A DNA stretch of 64,000 nucleotides. Origin: Calidifontimicrobium sp035325925 (GTDB lineage Bacteria; Pseudomonadota; Gammaproteobacteria; Burkholderiales; Burkholderiaceae_C). Positions within the stretch are counted from its first letter, which is position 1. Each line of letters opens with the position of its first letter. Positions 18,524 to 27,446 of this stretch are shown here, piece by piece. The stretch spans positions 1 to 64,000 of the forward strand of contig NZ_DAOKZA010000005.1 of assembly GCF_035325925.1 (NCBI RefSeq), in the 5' to 3' direction. Under the pieces are notes generated by a model that made no database searches, had not been told where the DNA came from, and saw only the letters and a list, made by a program, of their open reading frames with translations. The translations under genes were made by a program, and so were the position numbers.

Positions 18524-19582
18524 TCAGGGGTTGAAGAGATCGGGCGCGGCCTTGGGCGCGAGCCCGAGGTGACGGTACGCGGCGTGCGTGGCCACGCGTC
18601 CGCGCGGCGTGCGCTGCAGGTAGCCCTGCTGGATGAGGTACGGCTCGATCACGTCCTCGATCGTGCCCGGCTCCTCGCCGATCGCCGCGGCGACGTTGTC
18701 CAGCCCCACCGGGCCGCCGTCGAAGCGGTGCACGACGGCCTCCAGCAGCTTGCGGTCCATCAGGTCGAATCCCAGCGGGTCGACGTCGAGCATCGCCAGC
18801 GCGGCGTCGGCGATGCCGGTGTCGACGTGCCCGCCGGCGCGCACCTCGGCGTAGTCGCGCACGCGGCGCAGCAGCCGGTTGGCGATGCGCGGCGTGCCGC
18901 GGCTGCGGCGTGCGATCTCCATCGCGCCACCGGCGTCGACCGGCACGCCGAGCAGCGATGCCGACCGCGCGACGATGCGCGCGAGCTCGTCGGGGCTGTA
19001 GAACTCGAGCCGCGCGACGATGCCGAAGCGGTCGCGCAGCGGGTTGGTCAGCATGCCGGCGCGCGTGGTGGCGCCGACCAGCGTGAACGGCTGCAGGTCG
19101 AGCTTGATCGAGCGCGCCGCCGGGCCGTCCCCGATCATGATGTCGATCTGGTAATCCTCCAGCGCGGGATAGAGGATCTCCTCGACGACCGGGCTCAGGC
19201 GGTGGATCTCGTCGATGAACAGCACGTCGTGGCGCTCGAGGCCGGTGAGGATCGCCGCCAGGTCCTTGGGCTTCTCCAGCACCGGACCGCTGGTCTGGCG
19301 CAGGCTGACGCCCAGTTCGTTCGCGACGATGTGCGCCAGCGTCGTCTTGCCCAGCCCCGGCGGACCGAACAGCAGCACGTGGTCGAGCGCCTCGGCGCGC
19401 CGGCGCGCCGCGCCGATGAAGATGTCGAGCTGTTCGCGCGTTTTCGCCTGGCCGACGTAGTCCGCCAGCCCCTTGGGCCGCAGCGCGCGTTCGAACGCCT
19501 CCTCGTTGGGCGACGCCGCGGCGCCGCCGACGAGGCGCCGCGGCGGCGCCGCGGCGGCGAAGTCGTCGGTCTGGATGGCCAT
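18524..19582 (-). CDS. ruvB: Holliday junction branch migration ATPase RuvB
   Basis: 352 residues. It has Walker A GPPGLGKT at 73-80, Walker B LFIDEIH, sensor GATTRAG, the arginine-finger region and a C-terminal winged helix (RTPRGRVATHAAYRHLG). RuvB hexamers drive branch migration together with RuvA. Unlike the usual ruvAB operon, ruvA lies 1 kb away with two copper genes in between. A GATAAT box ends five bases before the ATG on the minus strand. Confidence 0.96.
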   Translation of the reverse strand: MAIQTDDFAAAAPPRRLVGGAAASPNEEAFERALRPKGLADYVGQAKTREQLDIFIGAARRRAEALDHVLLFGPPGLGKTTLAHIVANELGVSLRQTSGPVLEKPKDLAAILTGLERHDVLFIDEIHRLSPVVEEILYPALEDYQIDIMIGDGPAARSIKLDLQPFTLVGATTRAGMLTNPLRDRFGIVARLEFYSPDELARIVARSASLLGVPVDAGGAMEIARRSRGTPRIANRLLRRVRDYAEVRAGGHVDTGIADAALAMLDVDPLGFDLMDRKLLEAVVHRFDGGPVGLDNVAAAIGEEPGTIEDVIEPYLIQQGYLQRTPRGRVATHAAYRHLGLAPKAAPDLFNP

Positions 19583-19587
19583 GGTCG

Positions 19588-19593
19588 ATTATC
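19588..19593 (-). promoter_or_regulatory. -10-like hexamer next to the ruvB start
   Basis: GATAAT on the minus strand, five bases before the ruvB ATG at 19582. If used as a -10, transcription would begin at or just inside the start codon. No -35 match is visible at the right distance. Confidence 0.45.
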
Positions 19594-19625
19594 GCCAGCG
19601 CGCCGCGGCGCCCTTGCGGCGGGCC

Positions 19626-19631
19626 GATAAT
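19626..19631 (+). promoter_or_regulatory. -10-like hexamer, leaderless start of the DUF2946 gene
   Basis: GATAAT ends six bases before the ATG at 19638, so the expected +1 falls on the A of ATG. It mirrors the ruvB box across a 55-base divergent gap. No -35 match was seen. Confidence 0.45.
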
Positions 19632-19637
19632 CGGCGC

Positions 19638-20039
19638 ATGTCGACCCGACCGCGCCGACCGCCGCGATGGCCCGCCTGGCTGGCGCTGCTCGCGGTGTGG
19701 TCGCTGGCGCTGCTGCCGACGTTGTCGCAGGCGCTGGCGGCGCGCACCGGCGAACGCGGGTGGATCGAGGTGTGCACCGCGCAGGGTTCGCGCTGGGTGC
19801 CGCTGGGCCAGCCGACCCCGTCGATGTCGGGCGACCCGGCTGCGGGCGCGGCGGCGGCCTTCGAGCACTGCCCCTGGTGCGGCACGAACGCACCCGACGC
19901 GGCGCTGCCGCCGCCGTCGTCGGCCGGACTCGCGCCGTCGCCCGTCGAGCCCGCGGCCGTCGCCGTGCGGCCGCAGCCGCCCGCGTCGCCGACGTGGCCC
20001 GACGCCCGTCCGCGCGCGCCGCCCCGCGTCGCGGCCTGA
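19638..20039 (+). CDS. DUF2946-like protein, copper-associated
   Basis: 133 residues. The N-terminal basic stretch is followed by one hydrophobic segment (about 12-32), then VCTAQGSRWV and EHCPWCG, the Cys/His pattern of DUF2946 proteins usually encoded beside copper transport genes. The C terminus is Pro/Ala-rich and probably disordered. It is likely an exported or membrane-anchored metal-binding protein. It precedes the PCu(A)C gene by 94 bases and probably shares its transcript. Function is unproven. Confidence 0.7.
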   Translation: MSTRPRRPPRWPAWLALLAVWSLALLPTLSQALAARTGERGWIEVCTAQGSRWVPLGQPTPSMSGDPAAGAAAAFEHCPWCGTNAPDAALPPPSSAGLAPSPVEPAAVAVRPQPPASPTWPDARPRAPPRVAA

Positions 20040-20133
20040 CCTTCGCCCCGTGGCGCGCGCGGTCCGTCCGCGCGCGCCCGTCGGCCCGGCCGACCCGTCG
20101 CGCCGGGCGTGTTCACCCGATGACGAGTCCGAC

Positions 20134-20604
20134 ATGAACCCTTGCATTCGTACGATCGCCGCCACCGCGCTGTGCGCACTGGCCTTCAGCAGCTTCGCGC
20201 AGACCCAGGTGAAGGACCCCTGGGTGCGCGGCACCGTCGCGCAGCAGAAGGCCACCGGCATGTTCGCGCAGATCACCTCCGCCGCCGGCGGCCGGCTGGT
20301 CGAGGCGCGCTCGCCGGTGGCCGGCGTGGTCGAGATCCACGAGATGGCGATGGACGGCAACGTGATGCGCATGCGCGCGGTGCCGGGCGTCGACCTGCCC
20401 GCCGGACAGCCGGTCGAACTCAAGCCCGGCGGCCACCACGTGATGCTGCTCGACCTGAAGCGCGCGCTGAAGGACGGCGAGGTCGTGCCGGTGACGCTGG
20501 TCGTCGAGGGCCGCGACGGCAAGCGCGAGACGCTCGAGGTGCAGGCGCCGGTGCGCCCGCTGGGCATGGCGGGCGGCATGCAGCACCGCCACGGCGCGCA
20601 GTAG
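20134..20604 (+). CDS. periplasmic copper chaperone PCu(A)C
   Basis: 156 residues with a signal peptide (1-22, ending AFSSFAQ). The copper site matches the family rule H-X10-M-X21-H-X-M, here H69, M80, H102 and M104, with an extra Met/His-rich tail (GMQHRHGAQ). The family delivers Cu(I) to the CuA centre of cytochrome oxidase, often with Sco. It ends three bases from the convergent ruvA stop. The start at ATG 20134 begins directly with the signal peptide. Confidence 0.9.
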   Translation: MNPCIRTIAATALCALAFSSFAQTQVKDPWVRGTVAQQKATGMFAQITSAAGGRLVEARSPVAGVVEIHEMAMDGNVMRMRAVPGVDLPAGQPVELKPGGHHVMLLDLKRALKDGEVVPVTLVVEGRDGKRETLEVQAPVRPLGMAGGMQHRHGAQ

Positions 20605-20607
20605 CGC

Positions 20608-21180
20608 CTAGCGCGTCAGCGCCTTCAGCGCGAGCTTGATGCCGTCGGCGACGCCGACGTCGGGCGGCAGCGCCTTCAGCGCCGCGCCGGCGTCGCGTTC
20701 GCTGTAGCCCAGCGCGACCAGCGCCTGCACGATGTCGGCCTGCGCGTCGGTCACGACGCCGACCGGCGCGGCGAGTTCGGGTCCGAGCTTGCCCTTGAGC
20801 TCGAGCAGCAGCCTCTCGGCGGTCTTCTTGCCGATGCCCGGCACCTTGACCAGCCGCGCGCTGCTCTGCGCCGCCACCGCCTGCGCGAGGTCGGCGACGC
20901 TGAGCCCCGACAGGATCGCCAGCGCGGTGCGCGGCCCGACGCCGCTGATCTTCACCAGCAGGCGGAACGTGGCGCGTTCCTCGGCGCTGAGGAAGCCGAA
21001 CAGCACCTGCGCGTCCTCGCGCACGACGAAGTGCGTCAGCAGCGCGACGCGCTCGCCGAGCGCAGGCAGGTGGTAGAAGGTGCTCATCGGCACGTCGACC
21101 TCGTAGCCGACGCCGCCCACGTCCACCAGCACGGTGGGCGGGGACTTCTCGAGCAGCGTGCCGGCGAGTCGACCGATCAT
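20608..21180 (-). CDS. ruvA: Holliday junction DNA-binding protein RuvA
   Basis: 190 residues. It has an N-terminal OB domain (MIGRLAGTLLEKSPPTVLVDVGGVGYEVDV), two helix-hairpin-helix motifs (KISGVGPRTALAILSG and VKVPGIGKKTAERLLLELKGK) and the C-terminal RuvB-contacting three-helix domain. It tetramerises on Holliday junctions and loads RuvB. It is not adjacent to ruvB. A GATAAT box lies nine bases upstream of its ATG. Confidence 0.96.
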   Translation of the reverse strand: MIGRLAGTLLEKSPPTVLVDVGGVGYEVDVPMSTFYHLPALGERVALLTHFVVREDAQVLFGFLSAEERATFRLLVKISGVGPRTALAILSGLSVADLAQAVAAQSSARLVKVPGIGKKTAERLLLELKGKLGPELAAPVGVVTDAQADIVQALVALGYSERDAGAALKALPPDVGVADGIKLALKALTR

Positions 21181-21210
21181 GGGGCGCGCATTATCGGCGC
21201 CCCGGCGGCG

Positions 21211-21861
21211 TCAGCGGCGGCCGAACAGCCCCAGGCGCTGCGCCTCGAGCGCGGCTTCGGCGCGCGAGCTGACGTTGAGCTTGCGGTAGATCTGCTTGAC
21301 GTAGTCGGCGATCGTGTGACGCGACAGGTTCAGCTGCTGGCCGATCTCGGGCAGCGTGAAGCCCTTGGCCACGCGCAGCAGCACCTCGTTCTCGCGGTCG
21401 GTGAGCTGCACGCGCGGCATCGCCGGCTCCTGCGGGCGCGCCTGCGCGGCGAAGTAGGCGATGACCTTGCGCGCGATCGACGGCGACAGCGGCGGCTCGC
21501 CCTGGCTGATGCGTTGCAGCTGCACCTTGATCAGCTCGCGCGCCTGCTCCTTCAGGATGTAGCCGTAGGCGCCGGCCTGCAGTGCCGGGAACAGGTGGTC
21601 GTCGTCGTCGTGGATCGACACCACCACCGACTGCGCGTCGGGCTGCTGCTCGCGCAGCGCGGCGATCACGTCGACGCCCGAGCCGTCGGGCAGGCCGAGG
21701 TCGATCAGCGCCAGGTCGAAGCCCACCGCCGACACCAGCGACAGCGCCTCGTGCACGCGCGCGGCTTCGGAGACGTCGGCGCCCGGGAACACCTCGAGCA
21801 GCAGGTCCTTGAGCCAGGCGCGGATCTGCGGCAGGTCCTCGAGCAGCAGGATGGTCTTCAT
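21211..21861 (-). CDS. NarL/FixJ-family response regulator
   Basis: 216 residues. The receiver domain (1-120) has the acidic pair ED at 8-9 and the phospho-acceptor Asp54 (ALIDLGLPDGSG), with the switch Lys in ILKEQA. A LuxR-type helix-turn-helix follows (LTDRENEVLLRVAKGFTLPEIGQQL). It is the partner of the histidine kinase gene 46 bases upstream. The targets are unknown. ATG 21861 is preferred over GTG 21867; both give the same domains. Confidence 0.88.
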   Translation of the reverse strand: MKTILLLEDLPQIRAWLKDLLLEVFPGADVSEAARVHEALSLVSAVGFDLALIDLGLPDGSGVDVIAALREQQPDAQSVVVSIHDDDDHLFPALQAGAYGYILKEQARELIKVQLQRISQGEPPLSPSIARKVIAYFAAQARPQEPAMPRVQLTDRENEVLLRVAKGFTLPEIGQQLNLSRHTIADYVKQIYRKLNVSSRAEAALEAQRLGLFGRR

Positions 21862-21907
21862 CGACACAACCCCGGTGGATGCAGTCAGCGGCCATCCTAG
21901 CGGCCGA

Positions 21908-23815
21908 TCACGCCGACGCGGCGCCGGACTCGAGCGGAAGCGTGAGGCGAATCACGGTTCCGTAGCCCGGACCCGACTCGACCAGGCACTGACCGCGCAT
22001 CTGCTTGGCGCGGTGCTTCATGCTCGACATGCCGTGGCCGCGGTCCAGCCGCCCGTCGAGCTCCATCGGGATGCCGCGCCCGTTGTCCTGGATCGTCAGC
22101 TGGAAGTCGCCGCCGGCCAGCGCGACGCGCACCGAGCAGCGCGACGCACCGCTGTGCTTGATGATGTTGTTCACCGCCTCGCGCAGGATGCGCGTGGTCT
22201 GCACGTACACGCGCGCGGCCAGCGTGTGGCCGGCGTCGTCGACCGGCGACGACCACTCGGCCTCGATGCCGGTCTGCGCCAGCCGCGACACCACCTCGGC
22301 GCGCCAGTCGCCGAGCGCGTCGAGCAGCTGCACCGGCTTGCCGGTGAGGCCGCGCACCGACAGGCGCATCTCCTCGAGCGCCTCGCGCGCCAGCGTCGAG
22401 ATGCGGTCGTTGTCGCTGGTGTGCACGATGGTCAGCAGCTTGGCGCCGAGGTCGTCGTGCAGGTCGGCGGCGATGCGCTTGCGCTCCTGCTGCGTGACCT
22501 GCTCGACGCGCAGCTCGGCGAGCTGCTCGTAGTTGCGCTCGATCTGCGCAGTGGCCTCGCGCACGCGTTCCTCGAGCGACTGGCGGTCGGCCTCGATCGA
22601 CTGCAGGGTGCGCCCGTACTCGCGCATCAGGTGCAGCCCCATCGCGACGAAGGCCACCGGCATCAGCAGGTGCGACAGCCCCAGCCAGCGTGCGTCGATC
22701 AGGCGCTGCTGGCCGACCCACTCGATCGACGCCAGCGCGAGCACGCCCAGCAGCAGCGCGCCCATCACCCAGAAGCGGCTGCGCCGCTGCCGCCACGTCG
22801 CGTGCAGGTGCAGCGCGATCGCCGCCGCGACCTCGACCATGAACAGCGCGTACCAGGCGCTGGCCACGGGGTGCAGCCGCGTCGAGCCGGCCAGCACCAG
22901 CGTCAGCGGCACCAGCGCGCACTGCGCGTACAGCGCGGCGTCGACGGCGCGCCACCTTCGCCCGGCGTAACGCAGCAGGAACTGCACCGCGGCCAGCGTG
23001 ACGAACGGCATGAACGACACCAGCAGCAGCTCGGTGTCGTAACTGGCCAGCGGCAGGTCGTTGCACCACAGCCGCGCCGTGAACACCGCCCAGCCCACCG
23101 CGAGCGCGCCGTAGTACGCGAGGTGGCTGTACACCCGGTTCAGCCCGCCCATGATGACCATGAAGCCACCGAGCAGCAGCAGCACCGCGCTGGCCATCTG
23201 CGGCAGGGTCACGTTCAGCGCGTGCGCGCGCGCGTGCATCGGCGCCAGCTCGGCGTGGCGGCCGATCACCAGCGCCGACAGCGCGCCGGCGCGCTGGCGC
23301 GACGCGACCTGGTGCAGCGGGTCGCCGACCACCTTGATGTCGATCGTGTTGCTGCCCGCGCGCAGCAGCGCCGCCGGCAGCGTGACCAGCTGCGGGAACT
23401 GGCAGTTGCGCGTCACCGGCTCGTCGAGGCGCCCGGCGACGTGCACGCGCCGGCCGTTGAGCTGCACCTCGAGCGTCGAGCACACGCGCTCGATGTACAG
23501 CGCGAACAGGTCGCCGCTGAACTCGACGCCGTGGGCGTCGAAGGCCACGCGGTACCAGACCGGCCCCCCGGCGCCGGGACGCGAGCGCGACCACTCGTCG
23601 GGCAGCTCCACGAGCCGCGTCGGCGCGTCGACCGGGAACACGGCCGCGTCGCCGGCGGCGGCGAGCGCGACGCGCAGCTCGAGGTGGCCCTGCGCACGCA
23701 CGCTGCCGGCGAACAGCCAGGCCAGCGTCAACCCCACCAGCAGCGCGATCGTGCCCGCGGCCCGCCGCGCGTGCCGCGGGGCGCCGGCCGGGCGGTGCAG
23801 GAGCGGGGCGGTCAT
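21908..23815 (-). CDS. sensor histidine kinase with 7TM-DISM-like sensor region
   Basis: 635 residues. A signal/membrane helix (about 20-42) and a jelly-roll-like periplasmic sensor domain (about 45-190) precede seven membrane helices (about 200-400), a coiled coil (about 405-440), a HisKA_3 dimerisation helix and an HATPase domain. The phospho-acceptor is His453 in AADLHDDLGAK, and the ATP-binding boxes are LREAVNNIIKHS and IQDNGRGIPM. The 7TM-DISM layout usually senses carbohydrate-like or other small ligands. It is co-transcribed with the NarL-type regulator. Confidence 0.87.
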   Translation of the reverse strand: MTAPLLHRPAGAPRHARRAAGTIALLVGLTLAWLFAGSVRAQGHLELRVALAAAGDAAVFPVDAPTRLVELPDEWSRSRPGAGGPVWYRVAFDAHGVEFSGDLFALYIERVCSTLEVQLNGRRVHVAGRLDEPVTRNCQFPQLVTLPAALLRAGSNTIDIKVVGDPLHQVASRQRAGALSALVIGRHAELAPMHARAHALNVTLPQMASAVLLLLGGFMVIMGGLNRVYSHLAYYGALAVGWAVFTARLWCNDLPLASYDTELLLVSFMPFVTLAAVQFLLRYAGRRWRAVDAALYAQCALVPLTLVLAGSTRLHPVASAWYALFMVEVAAAIALHLHATWRQRRSRFWVMGALLLGVLALASIEWVGQQRLIDARWLGLSHLLMPVAFVAMGLHLMREYGRTLQSIEADRQSLEERVREATAQIERNYEQLAELRVEQVTQQERKRIAADLHDDLGAKLLTIVHTSDNDRISTLAREALEEMRLSVRGLTGKPVQLLDALGDWRAEVVSRLAQTGIEAEWSSPVDDAGHTLAARVYVQTTRILREAVNNIIKHSGASRCSVRVALAGGDFQLTIQDNGRGIPMELDGRLDRGHGMSSMKHRAKQMRGQCLVESGPGYGTVIRLTLPLESGAASA

Positions 23816-24004
23816 CGCCGCGGCATTGTGCAGGAGGGCTCGCGCACGCCGGGACGACCGTCCCGTCACCGCGTGACATCCTCCCCGAGGCAGGACGCGC
23901 CGCCTGCGCGCGGCCGCGCGGCGGCGCTCGTGCGGCCCGCGCCGGGGCGCGGCGCGACAATGTCGACGCCGCGGCCCGCGGCGCGACCCGAGATCCCGAC
24001 GCCC

Positions 24005-24997
24005 ATGCCGATCGCCACGCTGCGCCACGCCTTCGTGCCGCCCGACAACACCCGCCTGGCGCACCTGTGCGGCGCGCTCGACGAACACCTGCGCGTCGTC
24101 GAGCAGGCCAGCGGCGTGCGCATCGCGCGCCGCGGCGAGGCCTTCACGCTGCGCGGCGAGCGCGCGCGCGCCGAGCGCGTGCTCGCGCTGCTCGAGTCGC
24201 TGTACGAACGCGCGCGCCGACCGATCGGCGCCGAGGCGCTGCAACTGGCGCTGGTCGACGCGCTGGGCGCGGCGTCGCCGGTGGCGGGCGACGCACCCGG
24301 CGCGGGCATCGTGCTGCACACCCGCCGTGCCGACCTGGCCGGACGCACGCCGAACCAGACGCAGTACCTGCAGCACATCCTCGGTCACGACCTGACTTTC
24401 GGCATCGGGCCGGCGGGTACCGGCAAGACCTTCCTCGCGGTCGCCTGCGCCGTCGATGCGCTCGAGCGCAGCCAGGTGCAGCGCATCGTGCTGACGCGGC
24501 CCGCCGTCGAGGCCGGCGAGCGGCTGGGCTTCCTGCCCGGCGACCTGACGCAGAAGGTCGACCCCTACCTGCGCCCGCTGTACGACGCGCTGTACGACCT
24601 GATGGGCTTCGACCGGGTGACCAAGGCGTTCGAGCGCGCGACGCTGGAGATCGCGCCGCTGGCGTTCATGCGCGGGCGCACGCTGAACCACGCCTTCGTG
24701 ATCCTCGACGAGGCGCAGAACACGACGCCCGAGCAGATGAAGATGTTCCTCACGCGCATCGGCTTCGGCGCGAAGGCGGTGGTCACCGGCGACGTGAGCC
24801 AGATCGACCTGCCGCGCGGCGCGGCCAGCGGGCTGGTGCAGGCCGAGCGCATCCTGCGCCGGGTCAAGGGCATCGCCTTCACCCGCTTCACCGCCGCCGA
24901 CGTCGTGCGCCACCCGCTGGTGGCGCGCATCGTCGAGGCCTACGACGCCGACCGCGCGCGGCAGGACCGCGCCGACGCGGCGGAGCGCAAGCCGTGA
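24005..24997 (+). CDS. phoH: PhoH family ATPase (YbeZ-like)
   Basis: 330 residues. A KH-like N-terminal part (about 1-90) is followed by the PhoH domain with Walker A GIGPAGTGKT near 133-142, Walker B HAFVILDEAQNTTPEQMKMFL and sensor GDVSQIDLP. Relatives associate with YbeY in 16S rRNA and 70S ribosome quality control. It overlaps ybeY by four bases, which fits that link. ATG 24005 is preferred over ATG 23960 because a GACAAT -10-like box (23954-23959) would otherwise overlap the start codon. Confidence 0.92.
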   Translation: MPIATLRHAFVPPDNTRLAHLCGALDEHLRVVEQASGVRIARRGEAFTLRGERARAERVLALLESLYERARRPIGAEALQLALVDALGAASPVAGDAPGAGIVLHTRRADLAGRTPNQTQYLQHILGHDLTFGIGPAGTGKTFLAVACAVDALERSQVQRIVLTRPAVEAGERLGFLPGDLTQKVDPYLRPLYDALYDLMGFDRVTKAFERATLEIAPLAFMRGRTLNHAFVILDEAQNTTPEQMKMFLTRIGFGAKAVVTGDVSQIDLPRGAASGLVQAERILRRVKGIAFTRFTAADVVRHPLVARIVEAYDADRARQDRADAAERKP

Positions 24998-25443
24998 AGC
25001 CCGCGCCGCCGGCGCTCGCGCTGTCGCTGCAGTTCGCCGACCCGCGCCACCGCACGCTGCTGCCGCGCCACCGCGTCGCGCGCTGGCTGCGCGCCGCGCT
25101 CGAACGCCCGGCCGAGCTGGCGGTGCGCATCGTCGACGAGGCCGAGGGTCGGCGGCTGAACCGCGAGTTCCGCGGCAAGGACTACGCGACCAACGTGCTG
25201 ACCTTCGACTACGCGCGCGAGCCGCAGGTCGTCGCCGACCTGGTGCTGTGCGCTGCGGTCGTCGAGCGCGAGGCGCGCGCACTCGGCCTCGCGCCGGCCG
25301 ACCACTACGCGCACCTGCTGGTGCACGGGGCACTGCACGCGCAGGGCTGGGACCACGAGCGCGACGCCGACGCGGCGGCGATGGAGTCGCGCGAACGCGC
25401 GATCCTGCACGCACTCGGGCTGCACGACCCGTACGCCGGCTGA
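24994..25443 (+). CDS. ybeY: endoribonuclease / rRNA maturation factor YbeY
   Basis: 149 residues. The zinc motif HGALHAQGWDH near residues 110-120 matches the family H-G-x-L-H-x-x-G-x-D-H. The upstream LNREFRGKDYATNVLTFDY is also diagnostic. It is a metal-dependent RNase for 16S rRNA 3' maturation and ribosome quality control. The GTG start at 24994 overlaps the phoH TGA. Convergent with the EamA transporter gene. Confidence 0.93.
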   Translation: MKPAPPALALSLQFADPRHRTLLPRHRVARWLRAALERPAELAVRIVDEAEGRRLNREFRGKDYATNVLTFDYAREPQVVADLVLCAAVVEREARALGLAPADHYAHLLVHGALHAQGWDHERDADAAAMESRERAILHALGLHDPYAG

Positions 25444-25464
25444 CCCCGGTCGCGGGCGGCGCCG

Positions 25465-26364
25465 TCAGCCGCGCGGCGCGCCGGCCGCGGAGGTGCGCGC
25501 CGGCCACAGCACTGAGGCGATCGCGGCGACCATCAGCGCCGCCGCAGCCGCGTCCTGCCAGTGCAGCGCCTCGCCGAGCGCGAGCGCGCCGCCGACGGTG
25601 CCGAGCACCGGGATCATCATCACCGACAGCGTCGACGCGATCGGCGGCAGCGAGCGCGCGAGCACGAGCCACGCCACCTGCGCGAAGCCGAACACCAGCA
25701 GCGCATTGAACGCGATCGCCGCGCGCGCCGGCGCGTTCGGCCAGTGCCACTGGGCGCGCTCGAACAGCGCCGCCGCGGCGCACACGGCGACGGCGGTGGC
25801 CAGCGTCATCCAGAACGACAGCGTCAGCGTCGGCAGCGGGATCGTCGTGGCGCGCAGCTGGCGCGTGCCCAGCGCCCACACCGCGGCGGCCAGCAGCATC
25901 GCCGACGCGGCCACCGGCGCGCCGGCGACGCGCGCGAACTCGTGCCACAGCAGCAGCACCACGCCGAGCGCCGCGGCGGCGACGCCCAGCGCCTGGCGCG
26001 CGCGCAGCCGGTCGCCGAACACCAGCAGGCCCCACAGCGCCGAGAACACCGGCATCGTGTAGCCGAGGATCGCCGCGCGGCCCGAGCTCAGGTGCGGGAT
26101 CGCGAGCACCACGACCAGGTGCCAGACGAACATGTTGGTCACCGTCAGCAGCGCCAGCTCGCGCCAGTGCGCGCGCGGCACCGCGAACGGCAGCTTCTGC
26201 AGCCACAGCGCGGCGGCCAGCAGCGGCAGGCCCAGCACCATCGAGATCGCGCGAAACGTCAGCGGCGGGTAGTGCGTGACGCCGAGCTTCATCACCGGCC
26301 AGTTGATGCCCCACGCGAGCGTCAGGCCGACGAGCAGCGCCAGCTGGCGCGGTGCCAGCGTCAT
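25465..26364 (-). CDS. EamA/DMT-family transporter
   Basis: 299 residues, about ten membrane helices arranged as two EamA repeats (about 8-135 and 150-285), with the typical INWPVMKLG near the N terminus. Members export or import amino acids, nucleobases or other metabolites; the substrate is not predictable. The ATG overlaps the corA stop by four bases (ATGA), so it is translationally coupled to corA and sits in the hemB-corA operon. Confidence 0.87.
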   Translation of the reverse strand: MTLAPRQLALLVGLTLAWGINWPVMKLGVTHYPPLTFRAISMVLGLPLLAAALWLQKLPFAVPRAHWRELALLTVTNMFVWHLVVVLAIPHLSSGRAAILGYTMPVFSALWGLLVFGDRLRARQALGVAAAALGVVLLLWHEFARVAGAPVAASAMLLAAAVWALGTRQLRATTIPLPTLTLSFWMTLATAVAVCAAAALFERAQWHWPNAPARAAIAFNALLVFGFAQVAWLVLARSLPPIASTLSVMMIPVLGTVGGALALGEALHWQDAAAAALMVAAIASVLWPARTSAAGAPRG

Positions 26365-27446
26365 CGCGTGCTGCCGCCCAGGTAGCGCTTGCGCCAGAAG
26401 AACGCGACCAGCCCCGCGCCGACCACGACCATCGTCCAGAAGGCGAGCCAGAAGCCCTCGGCCGAGTGGATCAGCGGCAGGAAGTCGAAGTTCATGCCGA
26501 AGAAGCCGGTGATCAGGTTCAGCGGCAGGAAGATCGCGGTGAGCACGGTCAGCGTGCGCATGATGTTGTTGGTGCGGTGGCCCAGCGCCGAGAAGTGCAT
26601 CTGCACCGCGGTCTCGATCGACTGCTCGAGGCGGCGCACGTGGCCGAGCACGCGCTCGACATGCTCGAGCACGTCGCGCGAACGCAGGCGCAGCAGTTCG
26701 CGTTCGCGCTGCGCGGCCTTGTCGGCTTCGGTCGGCCACTCGTCGAGCGCGTCGATCCACTCCTGCACCGCGCTGCGCTGGTCCTCGCAGGTGTCCTCGA
26801 GCAGGTGCAGGCGGTTGCGCGCCTCGAGCAGCAGCGCCCAGTCGTCGAAGTGGCTGCGCGGGTTGAGCAGTTCGAGCTGCAGTTCGCCGAGCTGGCGCGC
26901 CAGCAGCCGGCGCAGCTCGAGGTAGCTGTCGACCATGTGGTTGACCATGCGCAGCATCAGGTCGGCGGGGCCGGCGGGCAGCCGCGCCGCCGCGCCCTGG
27001 CCACGCTGTGCGAGCCGCGCGGCGAAGAAGTCGCGCACCGCGCAGTCGGCCGGGTGCACCGTGACGAGCACGCGGTCGAACACCGCGAACCCGACCGGGC
27101 TGGTGTCGATTGCCTCGAGCGCCTGCCGCGTCGCGCTGCGCACCGCCTGCCGGCCGTCGCCGGGCACTGCCGAGCCGGGCGCCGCGGCGAGCCGGCGGAA
27201 CACCAGCAGGTCGTAGTCGAACGTGGTGTCGAAGTGGCTCGGCAGCTGGTTGTTCAGCAGGTCCGACACGTGCAGGTCGACCAGCGTCGCACCGGTCCAC
27301 CGCTGCAGGCGCGACTGCACCTCGGCGGCGCGCACCTCGAACTCGCGCCGCGCGCTGCCGATCCAGACGAAGCCGGCCGCGGGCAGCGTCTCGGGCAGCG
27401 CGTCGAGCTCGGTGAACTGGTCGGACGTGACGTGGAAGACGCGCAT
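26361..27446 (-). CDS. corA: CorA-like magnesium transporter
   Basis: 361 residues. A large cytosolic alpha/beta and helical N-terminal domain (1-295) is followed by two C-terminal membrane helices. The pore signature FFGMNFDFLP near residue 315 contains the invariant GMN. The positively charged tail (WRKRYLGG) is typical. It forms a pentameric Mg2+ (or Co2+/Ni2+) channel. It overlaps hemB upstream and the EamA gene downstream by four bases each. Confidence 0.9.
   Translation of the reverse strand: MRVFHVTSDQFTELDALPETLPAAGFVWIGSARREFEVRAAEVQSRLQRWTGATLVDLHVSDLLNNQLPSHFDTTFDYDLLVFRRLAAAPGSAVPGDGRQAVRSATRQALEAIDTSPVGFAVFDRVLVTVHPADCAVRDFFAARLAQRGQGAAARLPAGPADLMLRMVNHMVDSYLELRRLLARQLGELQLELLNPRSHFDDWALLLEARNRLHLLEDTCEDQRSAVQEWIDALDEWPTEADKAAQRERELLRLRSRDVLEHVERVLGHVRRLEQSIETAVQMHFSALGHRTNNIMRTLTVLTAIFLPLNLITGFFGMNFDFLPLIHSAEGFWLAFWTMVVVGAGLVAFFWRKRYLGGSTR

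Noticed and set aside
23960..24004. Extended phoH start at ATG 23960
   Set aside because: A -10-like GACAAT would overlap this ATG, and the added residues are not part of the PhoH fold. ATG 24005 gives the family-like N terminus.
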